Of a stretch of DNA of 64,000 bases, positions 36,162-48,235 are shown one piece after another. Made by a program: the position numbers and the translations under genes. The DNA comes from Monilinia fructicola (lineage: Eukaryota > Ascomycota > Leotiomycetes > Helotiales > Sclerotiniaceae), in NCBI GenBank assembly GCA_008692225.1, contig VICG01000003.1:2287501-2351500 (forward strand). Direction: 5' to 3'. Positions within the stretch are counted from its first letter, which is position 1. Every line of letters starts with the position of its first letter. Under the pieces are notes generated by a model, which did not search any database, was not told where the DNA came from, and saw nothing but the letters and a program-made list of their open reading frames with translations.

Positions 36162-37836
36162 CTACTCATCACTTTCCTCTACAGGCCCACCCATACTTGC
36201 AGGTTTCTCCGTGAGTGCCCTTGTGATCCGTGCGTAAAAATCTAGCAGCTTGTGGTCTTGGGAATTCTATCTCATCTACAAGATAATCTGGTAGTAATTC
36301 CAACAACGGTCTGTCCCTGCTAGGATCTAAGAGTGGCGTATATCGACAATCTGCATCTCCGTTTGAATCAACTTCAACACCCAGTTTGAAGTGGAGGGCT
36401 ATTGCAATTGTCAATATGACGTCATCATATGGACAAGGGAGGAGAAACTTACTACCATTACGACCAGTCTGAATACAATCGTAAAATATCTTCTTCAGCT
36501 TCTCGCTTCACCCCCCTTACAATCAACCCGGTCAAATCACTATACAAATCCTCTTTCAATTGTGCTGCCTGTGCAGCTTGAGCAGCTTCTTGACTTCCAA
36601 TCATACGTATTCCACCGTTAGCTTTTATAGCGCTACCCGGAACTTTGACATTTGCGCTTTCATAAGATGCAGTTAGCTTACGATTTGCCGCAAGCTTGGT
36701 CGATAAAGTCTTGTTTTCTACCTGAGCCTCTGATAAAGCCAATTCAAGTTGATGAATCTGAGCTTGTAAATTCGTTACTAATGCATCTTGTGATTCAATT
36801 GTTTTCTTCAAGCTTCGAGTCTCTTTTGCTAAAGCAGTTTGAGTCGCCAAATTGGCTTTTAGAGAAGCGATGACTTCGTTTGAGGCTTATAATGATTAGT
36901 TATTGAGCGGTAGAGGGATATCGAGTCTTCTTACCTTTTGTTTTTTCCTCTGCAGCTTTCTTGTAACGGTCAAAGATTTTTTCTGCTTCTTTCACACCAA
37001 CTTCCCGAAGATCCTGATATTTTCCCTCCACGTTCTCGAGTTTTTTGGAAAGTTCACCAAGTCTACGTCTGACAGCTGGCTCATTTCTCTCCGTATCAGA
37101 AGCGCTACCAGCTCGATGCCGTGATACAGATATTTGTCGCCTTCTAGAGTCATTATATGGGCGAGTCTCTTTCTTCTTGACCTCAGGTATGTTATCCTCT
37201 TGTTCCACATCTTCTAGTATTTCCGTTTCTTTTTCTTCTTCTGATACTTGAGTTTCCTGGATGACCTTTTCGGGGGATTGATGCTCCACAACAGACTCCT
37301 CTTGTTCCTTTCCTTTCCCTTTCCTTCCTGGCCGGCCCTTTTTGCTCACTGGTGGGACAATTTCTTCTGCGACATCTGGTTCTGGAACCACTGCTTTAGC
37401 GGCTCTACCTCGAGCCGCAGCTGCTTTCTTTGCGCCTTTAGTTTTGACTTCCTTGACTGCAATAACCTTAGCATCCAATTCATCACCCGAAACTACATCC
37501 TCCATGGTAACGTCTCCCATCTCATCCGTTTGTTCCACCTCCTTCTCGGCATCCTTCTGCCGATTAATCTTGTTTTCTAACATGGCTCTTTTTCCTTTCT
37601 TTGCTTGGGGCGATGGTTCCGGTGTTGCCTTCCCGTTTAGCCTTCCACTAGTTCGACGTGCTGGAGCCTTTTTTTTTTACAACTTTCGAGGGGGCAGCTT
37701 TTGGTCTTCCTCGTACTTTCTTCGCAGCAGTAGTGGCTTCTGATTGATTTTTTGACATCTTGTCCTCTGCTAAGTGATCATCCTCCGAGTCCGATCCCAT
37801 TAATCCTGCAAGTGTTGAATTCTTGAACTTTGACAT
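36162..37836 (-). CDS. CSM1: monopolin complex subunit Csm1/Pcs1 (chromosome segregation)
   Basis: Csm1/Pcs1 forms a kinetochore and rDNA cross-linking complex through an N-terminal coiled coil and a globular C-terminal domain. Start ATG 37836. The N-terminal half is basic and disordered with AT-hook-like GRPKA and RPGRKGKGK. A long coiled coil follows (about 37060-36650). The C-terminal globular domain has LYSDLTGL, DCIQTGRN and YTPLLDPSRDRPLLELLPDYL, which are family hallmarks. Introns 36934-36886 and 36455-36399 fit in phase. Three one-base corrections are needed: the T10 run 37669-37678, AAAA at 36483-36486, and A5 at 36236-36240. With the last one the protein ends in EESDE at 36162, not at the earlier stop 36169. 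Divergent from msp1 with a ~550 bp shared upstream region. Confidence 0.85.
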
Positions 37837-38385
37837 TAATTGCCCACAGTAACATAAACAATGCGCTTCGATTGCGACACGAGGTAAGCGAATGATAAAA
37901 GCGCGTTCGGCGGTGAAGTCGTATATTTCGGAATGAACGTCGTATCGTTTGACAAGTTAAGCTTGATGAAGCAGATTAACTTGCTTCGCGACAGAGTGAG
38001 AGGTGGATTGAGTATGTCGAGAGTTTGGGTAGTGGTATGAGACAGTGGGCAATTCTATCCAAAATCGAGGGGGAAGCCTCTTCCCGATGTAAACAAATCA
38101 AGTGTGGCTTTGTGTGGCTCATGTGGCTTGTGCGAATTCTAACCTTTGTGAAACCTTGAAAACGCACGTGCCAAAGACCTCAAAATCTGTTGAGCCACAT
38201 TAAACGCCACACCACAAGCTAGAACAAAACCACCATCATCTCAACTCTCCAAGGTTCGCTGTACAATTCTCTCTTGAACTAATAAGGGCTGCGGTTTTGA
38301 AATATTTTTTTCCTTCATAAATCTTTTGGAAGGATCAAGAAACCACAAATTTAGTGGCTCTACATCTCTTCCAGCCTTGCGCATA
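37837..38385. promoter_or_regulatory. shared divergent upstream region of csm1 and msp1
   Basis: 549 bp between the start codons of two outward-facing genes, so both promoters must lie here. The open frame at 37976-38167 on the minus strand has no recognisable features. No specific factor site was identified. Confidence 0.6.
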
Positions 38386-39805
38386 ATGATGGGGGATGGT
38401 AACAGTAGAAAGTATGGCCTTTTACAGGATCTGTTATTGATCGTGGTATCTGTAAGTATGCCAGGCAGCGTCTTAGTATAGTCTCTACAGCAGCTAACGT
38501 CTTTGTTACTTACAGACCGCGTCTTTTTATTACGTCGCAAAGAGTTTAATACCAGCCCTACCATTTCAGAGTGATTCTGAGAAAGAGCAGCATGAAGAAG
38601 CAAGATTGAGAGCAGCGGCAAATCTTCGAAGACTAGATAGACGGGGCAGTAGTGATGAATCAGACTCTGACGAAACAGTTTCGGGGAGGGAAAAGTCGCG
38701 CCGTCCTCGTAAAGAGGATTTACTTCTCGACCAATACGAAAGTCAAATTGCGATGGAGGTTGTAGCCCCGGAAGACATACCTGTTGGCTTTGATGGTGAG
38801 CATTTTCTATGAACAGGAATATTGCAGTACTCATCATTATAAATAGATATTGGGGGTCTGGACGATATTATCGAAGAACTAAAAGAATCCGTCATCTATC
38901 CTCTTACCATGCCTCACTTGTATTCGCATTCATCACCTCTTTTATCTGCACCTTCTGGCGTATTACTATATGGTCCTCCAGGATGTGGTAAAACTATGTT
39001 GGCAAAGGCTTTGGCCCACGAGAGTGGAGCTTGCTTCATCAATCTACATATTTCGACTTTAACGGAAAAATGGTACGGGGATTCAAATAAGCTTGTTCGG
39101 GCAGTTTTTTCTTTGGCACGAAAGTTACAACCCAGTATTGTATTTATCGATGAGATAGATGCAGTTCTGGGACAAAGACGAAGTGGTGAGCATGAAGCCA
39201 GTGGCATGGTGAAAGCAGAGTAAGTGATATTACCACAACCTACCACGATTCTAGCTCACAATTTTAGGTTCATGACACTTTGGGATGGTCTTACTTCATC
39301 GAACAAGAGTGGATTACCAGCTCGAATTATGATACTTGGTGCTACCAATCGAATCCAAGATATTGACGAAGCGATCTTACGAAGAATGCCCAAGAAGTTC
39401 CCTGTTTCCTTACCCTCAAACTCCCAAAGGAGACGGATCTTGAATTTGATCTTAAAAGATACCAAGACTGATCCAGATAACTTTGATATTGAATACCTTA
39501 CAAGAGTCATGGCTGGCATGTCAGGAAGTGATATTAAAGAGGCATGTAGAGATGCAGCTATGGTTCCAGTTCGAGAATTTATCAGAGAGCAGAGGGAAAG
39601 AGGTATGGCTATGACTGGAGTCGATTCATCACATGTTCGAGGTGTACGAACAGAGGATTTCTTCGGTAGAAAAGGGGGCGGGCAAATTCTTAAGGATAAT
39701 CATGCACGACATAAAGCAGCAGAAAGTACCTCTACGATAAGAGGTACAAATTCTAGTGATGGATCTGAAGATGTTGAAGAAAGCATCGCTGAATCAATGG
39801 ATTAA
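38386..39805 (+). CDS. MSP1: Msp1/ATAD1-type AAA ATPase of the mitochondrial outer membrane
   Basis: Msp1 extracts mislocalised tail-anchored proteins and stalled import precursors from the outer membrane. Start ATG 38386 (a second ATG follows directly). Residues about 12-30 form an N-terminal membrane anchor ([19 protein letters not shown]) spanning intron 1. The AAA domain has [16 protein letters not shown], Walker A GPPGCGKT, Walker [12 protein letters not shown], and sensor 1 ATNR, then a C-terminal helical lid with [15 protein letters not shown]. Introns at 38452-38515, 38796-38846 and 39220-39267 keep phase throughout and give 418 residues, somewhat longer than yeast Msp1 through an acidic/Ser-rich tail. 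No frame breaks. Confidence 0.95.
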
Positions 39806-40772
39806 CGAATTCTTCAAGTACAATTGGTCATATGGGCATATTGCATTGTAACATAGGTATCTATGCAAGGCGTTAAGGACTGGGATTTGTATTGGTGTAG
39901 AAACAAAGAAAGGATGACTAGTTCTCCTTCTCATGCCCTCGATGAAATAAATACTCACGATTGATTATATTCATGATCTATTTATGATCTGCGTAAACTA
40001 CTGAAACTATCAATCATCCATCATTGATTGAATTAAGCAAGCATGAGTGTCGAATCAATCTCACTCATAGTTTGTATCATGAACTAGTTTTACCCAACTA
40101 CTCGAGCAGGCATATACAAATTCTTTCTTAATTTATATCCAAGGTTATATTATATGACCTATATATTTATTCCTCATCCTCCTCATCCTCCCCTTCTCCC
40201 ACTTTCCTCGTATCTTCAATTCTCAACCCAATTCTGTCCATATACGGAGTATAAATTCTCTCTGAATTCAGATCTACCCGACCTACCTACCTAGGTAGGG
40301 ACTCGTACTCCGTACATCCAATATACAGAGTATCCGTCCATTCCTCATCCTCGCTTCTTTCCCATTTACTCCTCACCCTCCGTATATAAATGTTTAAAAT
40401 CATCCCTTTCTTGAGGCGAATCACGATAAGTGAGCACGTCATTTTTAGCGTCAAAATACCCCACATCTTGAGACTCAGAGAGAGCGCCGATTCGCGGCGT
40501 TACGGAATCATTCAAATACTACAAAGTTCCATTTGGGAAGACAAATTCTGAGTCTTCCAATTACAAATAGAACGGAAAGATATTCTTGTCATACTCTCAC
40601 CGACCTTGTTCCTCATTATTTGAAAATCTCGTATAGTAGTATCACTTCAGATTCAAATCCTAAGTCCAATTCCTCATCGTTCATCCTATCGAACAACTAT
40701 CTTCCATTTGCCTTTGTCAATTGGATTTCCCCTCTCGTTCAAACGTCCGCGACCACGAACCACAATACCAAT
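39806..40772. other. intergenic: msp1 3' region and cystathionine beta-lyase promoter
   Basis: No supported gene. A palindromic CCTACCTACCTAGGTAGG motif lies at about 40281-40300, like those at 20-27 kb. The start of the next gene follows a pyrimidine-rich stretch. Confidence 0.5.
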
Positions 40773-42199
40773 ATGTCTTCGCCACCAGGCTCATCACACA
40801 CGAATCCAGCGCTGCTAAGGGTGCTCTCAACAAAGCCTTCCCACACATCGACCTCGATGGTCATAACCTTCCTCCCTCACCTGCACCATCCAGTCCTCAC
40901 AATGGCAGAAGATACGCGTTGGCCACCGAGTTAGTTTACACAGAGACCAAGGATCAGTATGGAGCTTCAAGTATACCAATTTATCAATCTGCCACTTTCA
41001 AACAGAACTTGGCCGGTGGCGGATCAGAATATGATTATACGCGTTCCGGAAATCCTACAAGAACGCATTTAGAGCGACATCTTGCAAAGATTATGAACGC
41101 CAACCGTGCGCTCGTCGTTGGTTCCGGTATGGGAGCATTAGATGTTATTACACGAATTCTACGACCTGGAGACGAAGTTATTACAGGAGATGATTTATAT
41201 GGAGGCACCAATCGATTGTTGACGTACTTGGCCGCCAACACCGGTATCATTGTCCATCATGTTGATACTACTAATCCCGAGAAAGTCAAAGCAGTTTTGG
41301 GCCCTAAAACAGCTATGGTTTTGTTAGAGACACCGACCAATCCCTTGATAAAAATTGTCGACATTGCAACGATAGCAAGGACCGCACATGAGCTGAATGA
41401 GAAGGCTTTGGTAGTTGTTGATAATACCATGCTGTCTCCTATGCTGTGCAATCCTTTGGACCTTGGCGCAGATATTGTCTACGAGTCAGGAACTAAATAT
41501 CTTTCTGGACATCACGATATCATGGCTGGTGTCTTGGCTTTCAATAATCCAGCTATTGGTGATAAGATGTACTTCACAATCAATTCTACTGGATTGCGGT
41601 CTATCACCAAATGATTCATTCTTACTTATGAGAGGAATAAAGACTCTGGCAATCCGTATGGAACGACAGCAGACCAATGCACAAGCAATTGCTGAATTCC
41701 TCGAATCCCATGGTTTCCGTGTACGATACCCTGGTTTGAAATCCCACCCCCAATATGACCTTCATTGGTCTATGGCCCGTGGAGCTGGTGCCGTGCTATC
41801 TTTTGAGACTGGTGATGTTGCTCTTTCCGAGAGAATTGTTGAAGCAGCAAAATTATGGGGTATAAGTGTCAGTTTCGGTTGCGTCAACAGTTTGATCAGT
41901 ATGCCATGCCAGATGAGTCATGCCAGCATTGATGCAAAGACAAGAAAGGAAAGACAGATGCCAGAAGATATCATTAGATTGTGTGTTGGCATTGAGGGAC
42001 GTGACAGATTTGATTGATGATTTGAGCCGCGCTGTAAGTTTGCGTCGATACTTTTTATTAATATAATGCTAACTCTACATAGCTCGTTCAAGCAGGTGCT
42101 GTAAAGGTAACTCTTGACGGATTCCATGCGACAGGCCCCGCCGAAGCTATTGCCGAAGTACCAATAGCAGAGTCTGACGATGCGGCTGCTCCATTGTAG
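40773..42199 (+). CDS. STR3: cystathionine beta-lyase (methionine biosynthesis), with frame breaks
   Basis: PLP enzyme that cleaves cystathionine to homocysteine, pyruvate and ammonia. Likely start ATG 40773 (MSSPPGSSH). Family landmarks are SIPIYQSATFKQ, YDYTRSGNPTR, GSGMGALDVI, DDLYGGTNRLL, ETPTNPL and the PLP-lysine motif ESGTKYLSGHHDIMAG. The C-terminal domain has FGCVNSLISMP and RLCVGIE. The intron 42034-42082 leads to a 38-residue last exon. Three one-base corrections are needed: near 40805-40817, TT at 41594-41595 and GGG at 41996-41998. After them the protein is continuous and matches the family from end to end. A housekeeping gene is unlikely to be dead, which points to sequence error. 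Confidence 0.9.
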
Positions 42200-42688
42200 T
42201 GAATGATTTGATGCACATTGTTAGGCGTTCAGGGGTTTATGGGATTTTGATATTCAATTATCAAATGCTGCGAGTTCACCGAAATGAAATGGAATAGATA
42301 CTTAGATATCATGATACCGCCATAAATGAGGAATAATTGATCAATCAGATTAGTGTCTCATGCGATTTGAGACAAGCGCCTCAACCTTCAATGAAAAAAA
42401 AAAGTAATTTGTGATTCACCAAGCATGATACATGGCCTGATCTCGGGAGTTTTCCTGTGATGCAAGATGGAGGTGGCTCGTTAGTTTCAATACGCCACAT
42501 CTAGTAATTTCTCAACTGGAATGTTTGCTACTCTGAACAACCAAAATCCTGTTTTACTTACATTCATATGCTTTCTTCTGAACCTGGCTTTGTTTATGAA
42601 GAAAAGTCTCGTGCTAGAGTCGAGGATTCCGTGCCATTTGCACCCGACTTTGAAGAGTATCCTCTGCAACGTCATCTCGCTTCCATGT
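42200..42688. other. intergenic
   Basis: Short region with no supported gene; 3' end of the lyase gene and promoter of the next gene. Confidence 0.4.
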
Positions 42689-43757
42689 ATGACTACCATG
42701 GCCAGATCTGGCTTTTTGGCCGTGGTTTTACATGGAATCCAAGTTAACGCAATTCCTTGGGAAGAAGCATCTTCAACATCTATCCAAAGATTAAGTACAT
42801 CTTGGCTCTCGATTCAAACATCAAAGCCTCCCCTAATCACAGCTGCACCTTCCAATGCCAATTGCACGTACGAGTCACCGAATATTTGTGGATGGATAGA
42901 TCACAACTCTGGTTCGTATTGTATATTTTTCGACTTTGTGCGATTAAATTGATCAAAGTTAGATAATTCCTATACTTGTGGTGGTTCTGCCACCTGCTTC
43001 TGGAACTCTTCCCTCAAATTGGTTGGGTGTGGACATGCATCGTCTATGGATTATTTCACTTCGTGCATTCCATATAAAGCCCTCGGCTATTGTGATAGTT
43101 CCTGCTTTGCGAATCCAAGCATTGTTCGTTGGTATGTCTTCGTGCTATTTTTGCAGCATTATTCTAACCCTAAAAGTGGGCACGACATCCCATATTGCGC
43201 AACTCCTCTTGTCGGACCCGATGGAAACTATTCAATTCTAGCTTGCCAAGCCAATAAACCATACGGAAGAACCCATGTGAACCTACAGTACAAAGGACAA
43301 ACGACAGTTGGTCATCTTCCTCGATATCTTGGTGCAGATGGTATAATCACATATGCCACTCTCACTCCGACATTATCATCACTGAGCGCGATAAGCACTC
43401 CAAGTCGCTCATCATTCGGCCTAGAGGGTGATTCCTGTACTTGTTTCAAGCACATATCTCCTGAATAAATCCACTGATTGCGATTCAAGACCTTATGATG
43501 GTATTAGTGACATGAGTATTGTCCCGGAAGCAGCTGCTGTTGCAGGAATTATCGTGGGAGCTCTAGTTGTTCTCTGTGCAGTGATTGGGTTCATATTGTT
43601 TCTTGTATATAGATACAGGAGAAGGCCATCAACGATTCATATGCAGGCGGATCTTGATATGATGCCACTAGAGGAGTTAGAAGGGATGAAAACCAACAAT
43701 GGGCGTTTACGTGCACCGATGTCGGTACCAATCCGAAAGGCAAAAATGGGGGCATAG
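42689..43757 (+). CDS. cysteine-rich single-pass membrane protein (fungal orphan family)
   Basis: Start ATG 42689, with a short hydrophobic N-terminus (FLAVVLHGI) that may be a signal sequence. The ectodomain has conserved spaced cysteines: NCTYESPNICGWID, TCGGSATCFWNSSLKLVGCG, FTSCIPYKAL, CDSSCFANPSIVRC and PYCATPLVGP. A Ser/Thr-rich linker leads to the transmembrane helix AAVAGIIVGALVVLCAVIGF and a basic YRYRRRPS cytoplasmic start. Introns 42912-42962 and 43132-43176 fit in phase. Between about 43430 and 43490 the frame must change; I found no clean intron, so a one-base error or a missed small intron remains possible. Likely a cell-surface protein; function unknown. Confidence 0.7.
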
Positions 43758-44333
43758 TTTTACGGCCGATCGATCATTGGTTCAGGGCAGAGGGTTGCTC
43801 AGCATCAAGACTTATTTGAATTCGAATGCTTTCCTCATATATGAGGTGAACAGGAGTTCTTTCAATGAACTGATTAAAGGCGAAAAGTTTCTTTGGGTGC
43901 ATCTGGACAGGGAAAGTATCCCAAAAAGGTAATCGAGTAAACTTTACCTCTTTTGATTTGTCTTTATTCATCGCATTGAAATCACCCTAAGCTAGTTAAA
44001 ACCCATAATCTACAACTATTATGGCGTTGAACTTTCTGTAATTTAGTTTTTCATGTGTGGATTTCTGAATAGTCTGAGCGAGCAGACTAGATGCGAAAGC
44101 TATCAATATTGAAAGCGACGCTTGTTTTTCTCCGATGCCTTGTATATTTCAAAGTTTCCTTGCCGAAAAGATCCTAAAGTTCTCTTGCTGCCCTCCAGGG
44201 GTTGATCACTTCATGTCATCGCCTAATGCATATTTGATGGATATCCATGGATATTCGTTGCCTGCCCGGCCTTTTGCCACTGTATCTCGCATAACCCATC
44301 CCAATATACACCTTAACAAGTTCAAAAACCGTC

Positions 44334-44452
44334 ACATACGACCATAGACTGAAGAGAATTGGGCATCCCGTCCGCTCTGCCATACACAAGCTTCAGATCG
44401 GTGGATTAGTAGTTGGGTGGGTGACCACCAGCGAATCCCCACTGTTGTATGT
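44334..44452 (+). rRNA. 5S rRNA
   Basis: 119 nt beginning ACATACGACCATAGACTGAAG and ending CACTGTTGTATGT. Contains the fungal 5S internal control region: GCATCCCGTCCGCTCTGCC, then TAGTAGTTGGGTGGGTGACC and CCAGCGAATCCCC. The terminal helix pairs ACATACGAC with GTTGTATGT, and ACTGAAG pairs with CTTCAGAT. A single dispersed copy outside an rDNA array, as in many filamentous ascomycetes. The central part differs somewhat from common sequences, so a variant or pseudogene type is possible. Confidence 0.9.
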
Positions 44453-44792
44453 TTCTTATTGCATTTTTTGGCCTGTCGGTTTTCTTTGCATGATATATTT
44501 GGGAGGGCGACGAGTGTCCTTTTCGTTTTGGGTTTTGACTTTTTACTGTCAATCTTGTGTAATGGGGAGGAGGGTGTGGAAGCTGACATTATATTCGAAT
44601 TTGACAAGCAATAGAAATCTATACTCGGAATCGGACAGCTTCTCCCATTATTACACAAAATTCAATCTCTTTTTGGATATCACGTGACAGATGAGCAGCA
44701 CAAACGCATCAATCAAGAATGTATTCAAATTCAACACAAATCGCAATTCTCTGCCATCAAAACCCATTCAGTTACACGTCTATAATCTTCAT

Positions 44793-46718
44793 TCACTTAG
44801 CCTTCACATCAATCACCTCAGCCTCCCCAGCTTCGATGATAAACCGGATGGGACTGGATTCCGGCTCTTCGTGCGTCTGGTCCAAGTCGGCATTCGCCTC
44901 TTCATCCCTGGTTCCGCCCTCCCTGCTGGGTTCAGGTTGAGAATCGCGGGTTTCGTCGCCGGGCATGTTGCTAGCTTTGTCGCTCTTCGCGCTGGGGCTG
45001 CGTGTCCTCGTTGTTTTTCAAGTCATCTCTACCGTTTTCACTGGCGCTGCGGGTTTGGGTTGGCGGTTGTGGGGTCTCGTCGTTACCTTTGTTGTCTTCT
45101 GGTTGTTGCTGTGGTTCTTCACCACCCTCTGCCTTCTTGGACTCCTGTTGGGAATTATCGTCGGCTTTACTATCTCCTTCAGTGTCTACACGAATGCTAG
45201 TTTTGTCACCCTCCTCTTGATGCAGCTTGAACACACTTTTCGCGGCCATTTTTATCATGGGTAACATTTTTTCACGAGAGTCGACCGCGGCCTGCGTAAA
45301 AGCAGGTGCCTTGCCGCCAATCCCTGCGGCCTTCGTGAACTTGTCTGTATCTGTCAACACCTCGTATCCGACACTCCAAGCAAACGCCACTATATTCAGA
45401 TCGTGGAGTCAGTAATTTCTTTATAGAGGAAGGTCGTGAAGGAAAATGAGGGACAAAATCTGGCCTAATTGAAGAAATACAACATATTTAGGGGACAAGT
45501 GGGTAAGAAAAAAAGGGGTAATTAAATGGGGAACCAGGTTAGCTACGAAAGCAAGATGAAATTATGAATCAAGTACGGACCTAGAGGTCCGACGACGGGA
45601 ATGAAGCCAAGTCCCACAGCGATAAAACCGACAATAAGATCTTTGATAAATTTATCGTCCGGCTCGTCTTTTACATATTGCAATCTGACGCCTTCCTCTC
45701 TTGACTGTGCCTGAGCAAGATCGATGGCCCGAGCCATATCAATATCCGCAAGGATCTTTGATTGTTGCACAACACGCCTGTCAAACAGGGCAAAGCATAT
45801 ATACGGGTCTCGGTACTCATCCGTGCGTCGAGAATATGGAATCAGGAGCTGGCATGCCAATGTAAACACATCGATTCGAACAGTCCACTGAGGCCGCAAC
45901 CCCCAGCCCCATGTATCATCTCCAATTGCCTCATTATCATAGCTCACCTTTGCATACATCTGGCTTGGCGGCTTTCCATCAGGTTTGAGATAGCCCGGTG
46001 TAAGTCCAGGCTCCTTCAATGCTGGACCCTCAGGGCCAGTCTCTTTAATCCTGGCCAACACCTTTTTTTGTGCGCTGGCTATTCTGTTGCGTTGTTTTCT
46101 CCATTTGAAGTTATGGGGTTGAACAGCATTCCAATCATCTATTACTTTCTGGCATGCTGCAATATCGCGAGAAACAAGCCCCTTGATTGTATATGCTGTT
46201 GGCAAGCCCTTGCGACCACGGACAACGAGCCGTGAGAAAATTGCATGACCCTTGTACTGTGGGTGTGCAGTGAAAGCGCTTGGGATGTAGAAGGCCCTGA
46301 TAGGATATGTCAAATCGATCCAGATAAAGCGTTCCTTGGTAGTGGGCATCGGAACTGCTACATAGCAAACGGCAGCAGAGCCCGTCTGGCGTTTTAACTG
46401 GCCACGACTAATTTGGCTCTGGATGCGAAATGTGCGCTTGATATCCTCGGCGCTGGGTCCGTACATAGCGGTCATATACTGATAGCGGCCGTATCCAGTA
46501 CTGAAGGCGTCACCGTAAAAATGCTGTTCGCCGGTTCTTGGGTGGTTTGGATATTTTAATGGTGGAGCCACAGCATAGGCCTCGTCTTCGGTGTCATTGT
46601 ACACGACTTCAAGAAGCATCCACTGGTAAAAGTCTTCTGATTTCGAGCCATCATAGCCTGGGCTCTTGAGACTTGATTTTAAGAACCATGCCTGGCCTTC
46701 ACGTGGTGCTGCAGCCAT
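44793..46718 (-). CDS. hypothetical protein with hydrophobic hairpin and acidic C-terminal tail
   Basis: Start ATG 46718. Exon 1 encodes ~379 residues with aromatic-rich, globular composition and no recognised domain. Near its end a hydrophobic segment FIAVGLGFIPVVGPLVAFAW spans the splice site; the intron 45580-45390 (191 nt) fits in phase. The tail is highly acidic, Gln/Glu/Asp-rich. The frame as read stops at 44971, but a one-base shift near 44990-45000 opens a continuing acidic tail ending EVIDVKAK at 44793, which I take as the true end. Possibly membrane-associated; family unknown. Confidence 0.65.
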
Positions 46719-47819
46719 TTTTCGACTTCAACTTGAAGTGTAATAGATCGAGCAAAAGTTAAAGTGGAAGAAAAGTAAGCTATAATTCAAGAGTAGAGTC
46801 ATTAACTACAAAGGAATTCTTTGAGATATAAGAAACCGCGACTAGGCATTCGTGTACATTTTATTGTCAGACTCGATCAGAGTCCATTTTATCAGAAATG
46901 TTATTGTTTTCGTGTGTAATACTAAACGATCTTTTTGCACATACTTTAAGTGTACTATTGCTATTTTCACTTCTTTTGGGTAGTATGTTTTGGACCAGCT
47001 GCTATTGTGAGGCTCCACAGGTATTCTCACCACTAACGAATTCCCGTGTTGGTTCAGCCATATTCAGCTGATACAATATTCCACGGTAGTAGATTAATAT
47101 AATTCAACTTTGAGTACTACCTAAGCATACCAAAAGCATATCCCGATCAGGATACCTGCATGGAAAGCACATAACACTACTCACGTCAGTCATGTTTAGA
47201 TGACTTATCACTGGAAGATTGAGTTGGATATCAGTCATGTCTTTGGAGTCCCTAAGAATCCTGCTCGATATTGGTGCTACAAAGACGGGATAACTGTCGA
47301 TCAATTTGACTACTTGGGTATCATTACCATTTGGATTCTCACAATATATATATTACGAGAATGAATAACGTCGTGCGAGTACACAATGATCAATTCTGGC
47401 GAAACGTGCATTTTACCATGTCTTCAAAACCTGGGACCTTGTACATGTAGGTACCTATATCGCCACAACTTTGATATGTCTTGGGTGCAGAGAGCATGTT
47501 TTCATTCGTTGGTTCATCATTTGATCGGCCCTTGTTCTCGCGTCTTATGATTACTTGAATCCCGTAACCTAGTTCCTCGTGCCTAACACATTGGCAACAC
47601 AACCCTCTTATGAGACTTGATAATCACCCCTAAGGTTGTGCATAGTGCTCATACTGTAGCTCTCGTACACCCAAGGGAATCTTCCAATTATCTTCATCCT
47701 GCCATTCAGCTATATATGTAGTTGACTGCCCTGCGTACCAAGTTGCTCATCATCCCTCAATCATAGCTCCCGCTCTCTCACTCAGGAATCTTCAGAAAGA
47801 ATCATCAAGAACAATCATC
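46719..47819. other. intergenic, no supported gene
   Basis: Short open frames only. Contains the promoters of the flanking divergent genes. Confidence 0.4.
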
Positions 47820-48235
47820 ATGGTTGGTTTGGATCTCTATCTATACTGGTGCTCCCCTTTATCAATCTGACCATCCAGCTTATATTCCCCCAACCAGTTT
47901 CGTACAATTGATAACATCGCCACGGGAAGCAACACAGAGGATCGAGTCAAGAAGCTCGAGGCACAGGTCACAGAGCTTAAGAAGATAGTCGAAGGCCAAC
48001 AGAAGCGTATCGAAGAGATAACGGAACTCAAGAAGACAGTGGGGGATCAGCAGCGGCGTATCGACGACCTAGAGAAATGGCCAGGCACTGGTGATGAAGC
48101 CATTTTGAAGGTGAGGCATTTTGATGTTGAGAAATTCCGTTTATCTTTACTAGACTGACATTTCTGTGCAAGATGTTTCAGGAAGCAGAGGCTCAGGATA
48201 GAGAATCTGAGGAGAAAGGAGAGCCTTCGGCATAG
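47820..48235 (+). CDS. small coiled-coil protein (92 aa), three exons
   Basis: Exon 1 is only the ATG (47820-47822). Intron 47823-47897 (GTTGGT..CCAG) leads to exon 2, then intron 48111-48172 (GTGAGG..GCAAG) and exon 3 ending TAG at 48235. Both introns are phase 0. The protein is almost entirely a charged heptad-like helix (KKLEAQVTELKKI, QQKRIEEITELKK, QQRRIDDLEKWP) with an acidic end. It was found by reading exons, because no single long ORF covers it. The ATG-only first exon is inferred; an alternative start could exist. Function unknown, perhaps an oligomerising scaffold. Confidence 0.6.
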
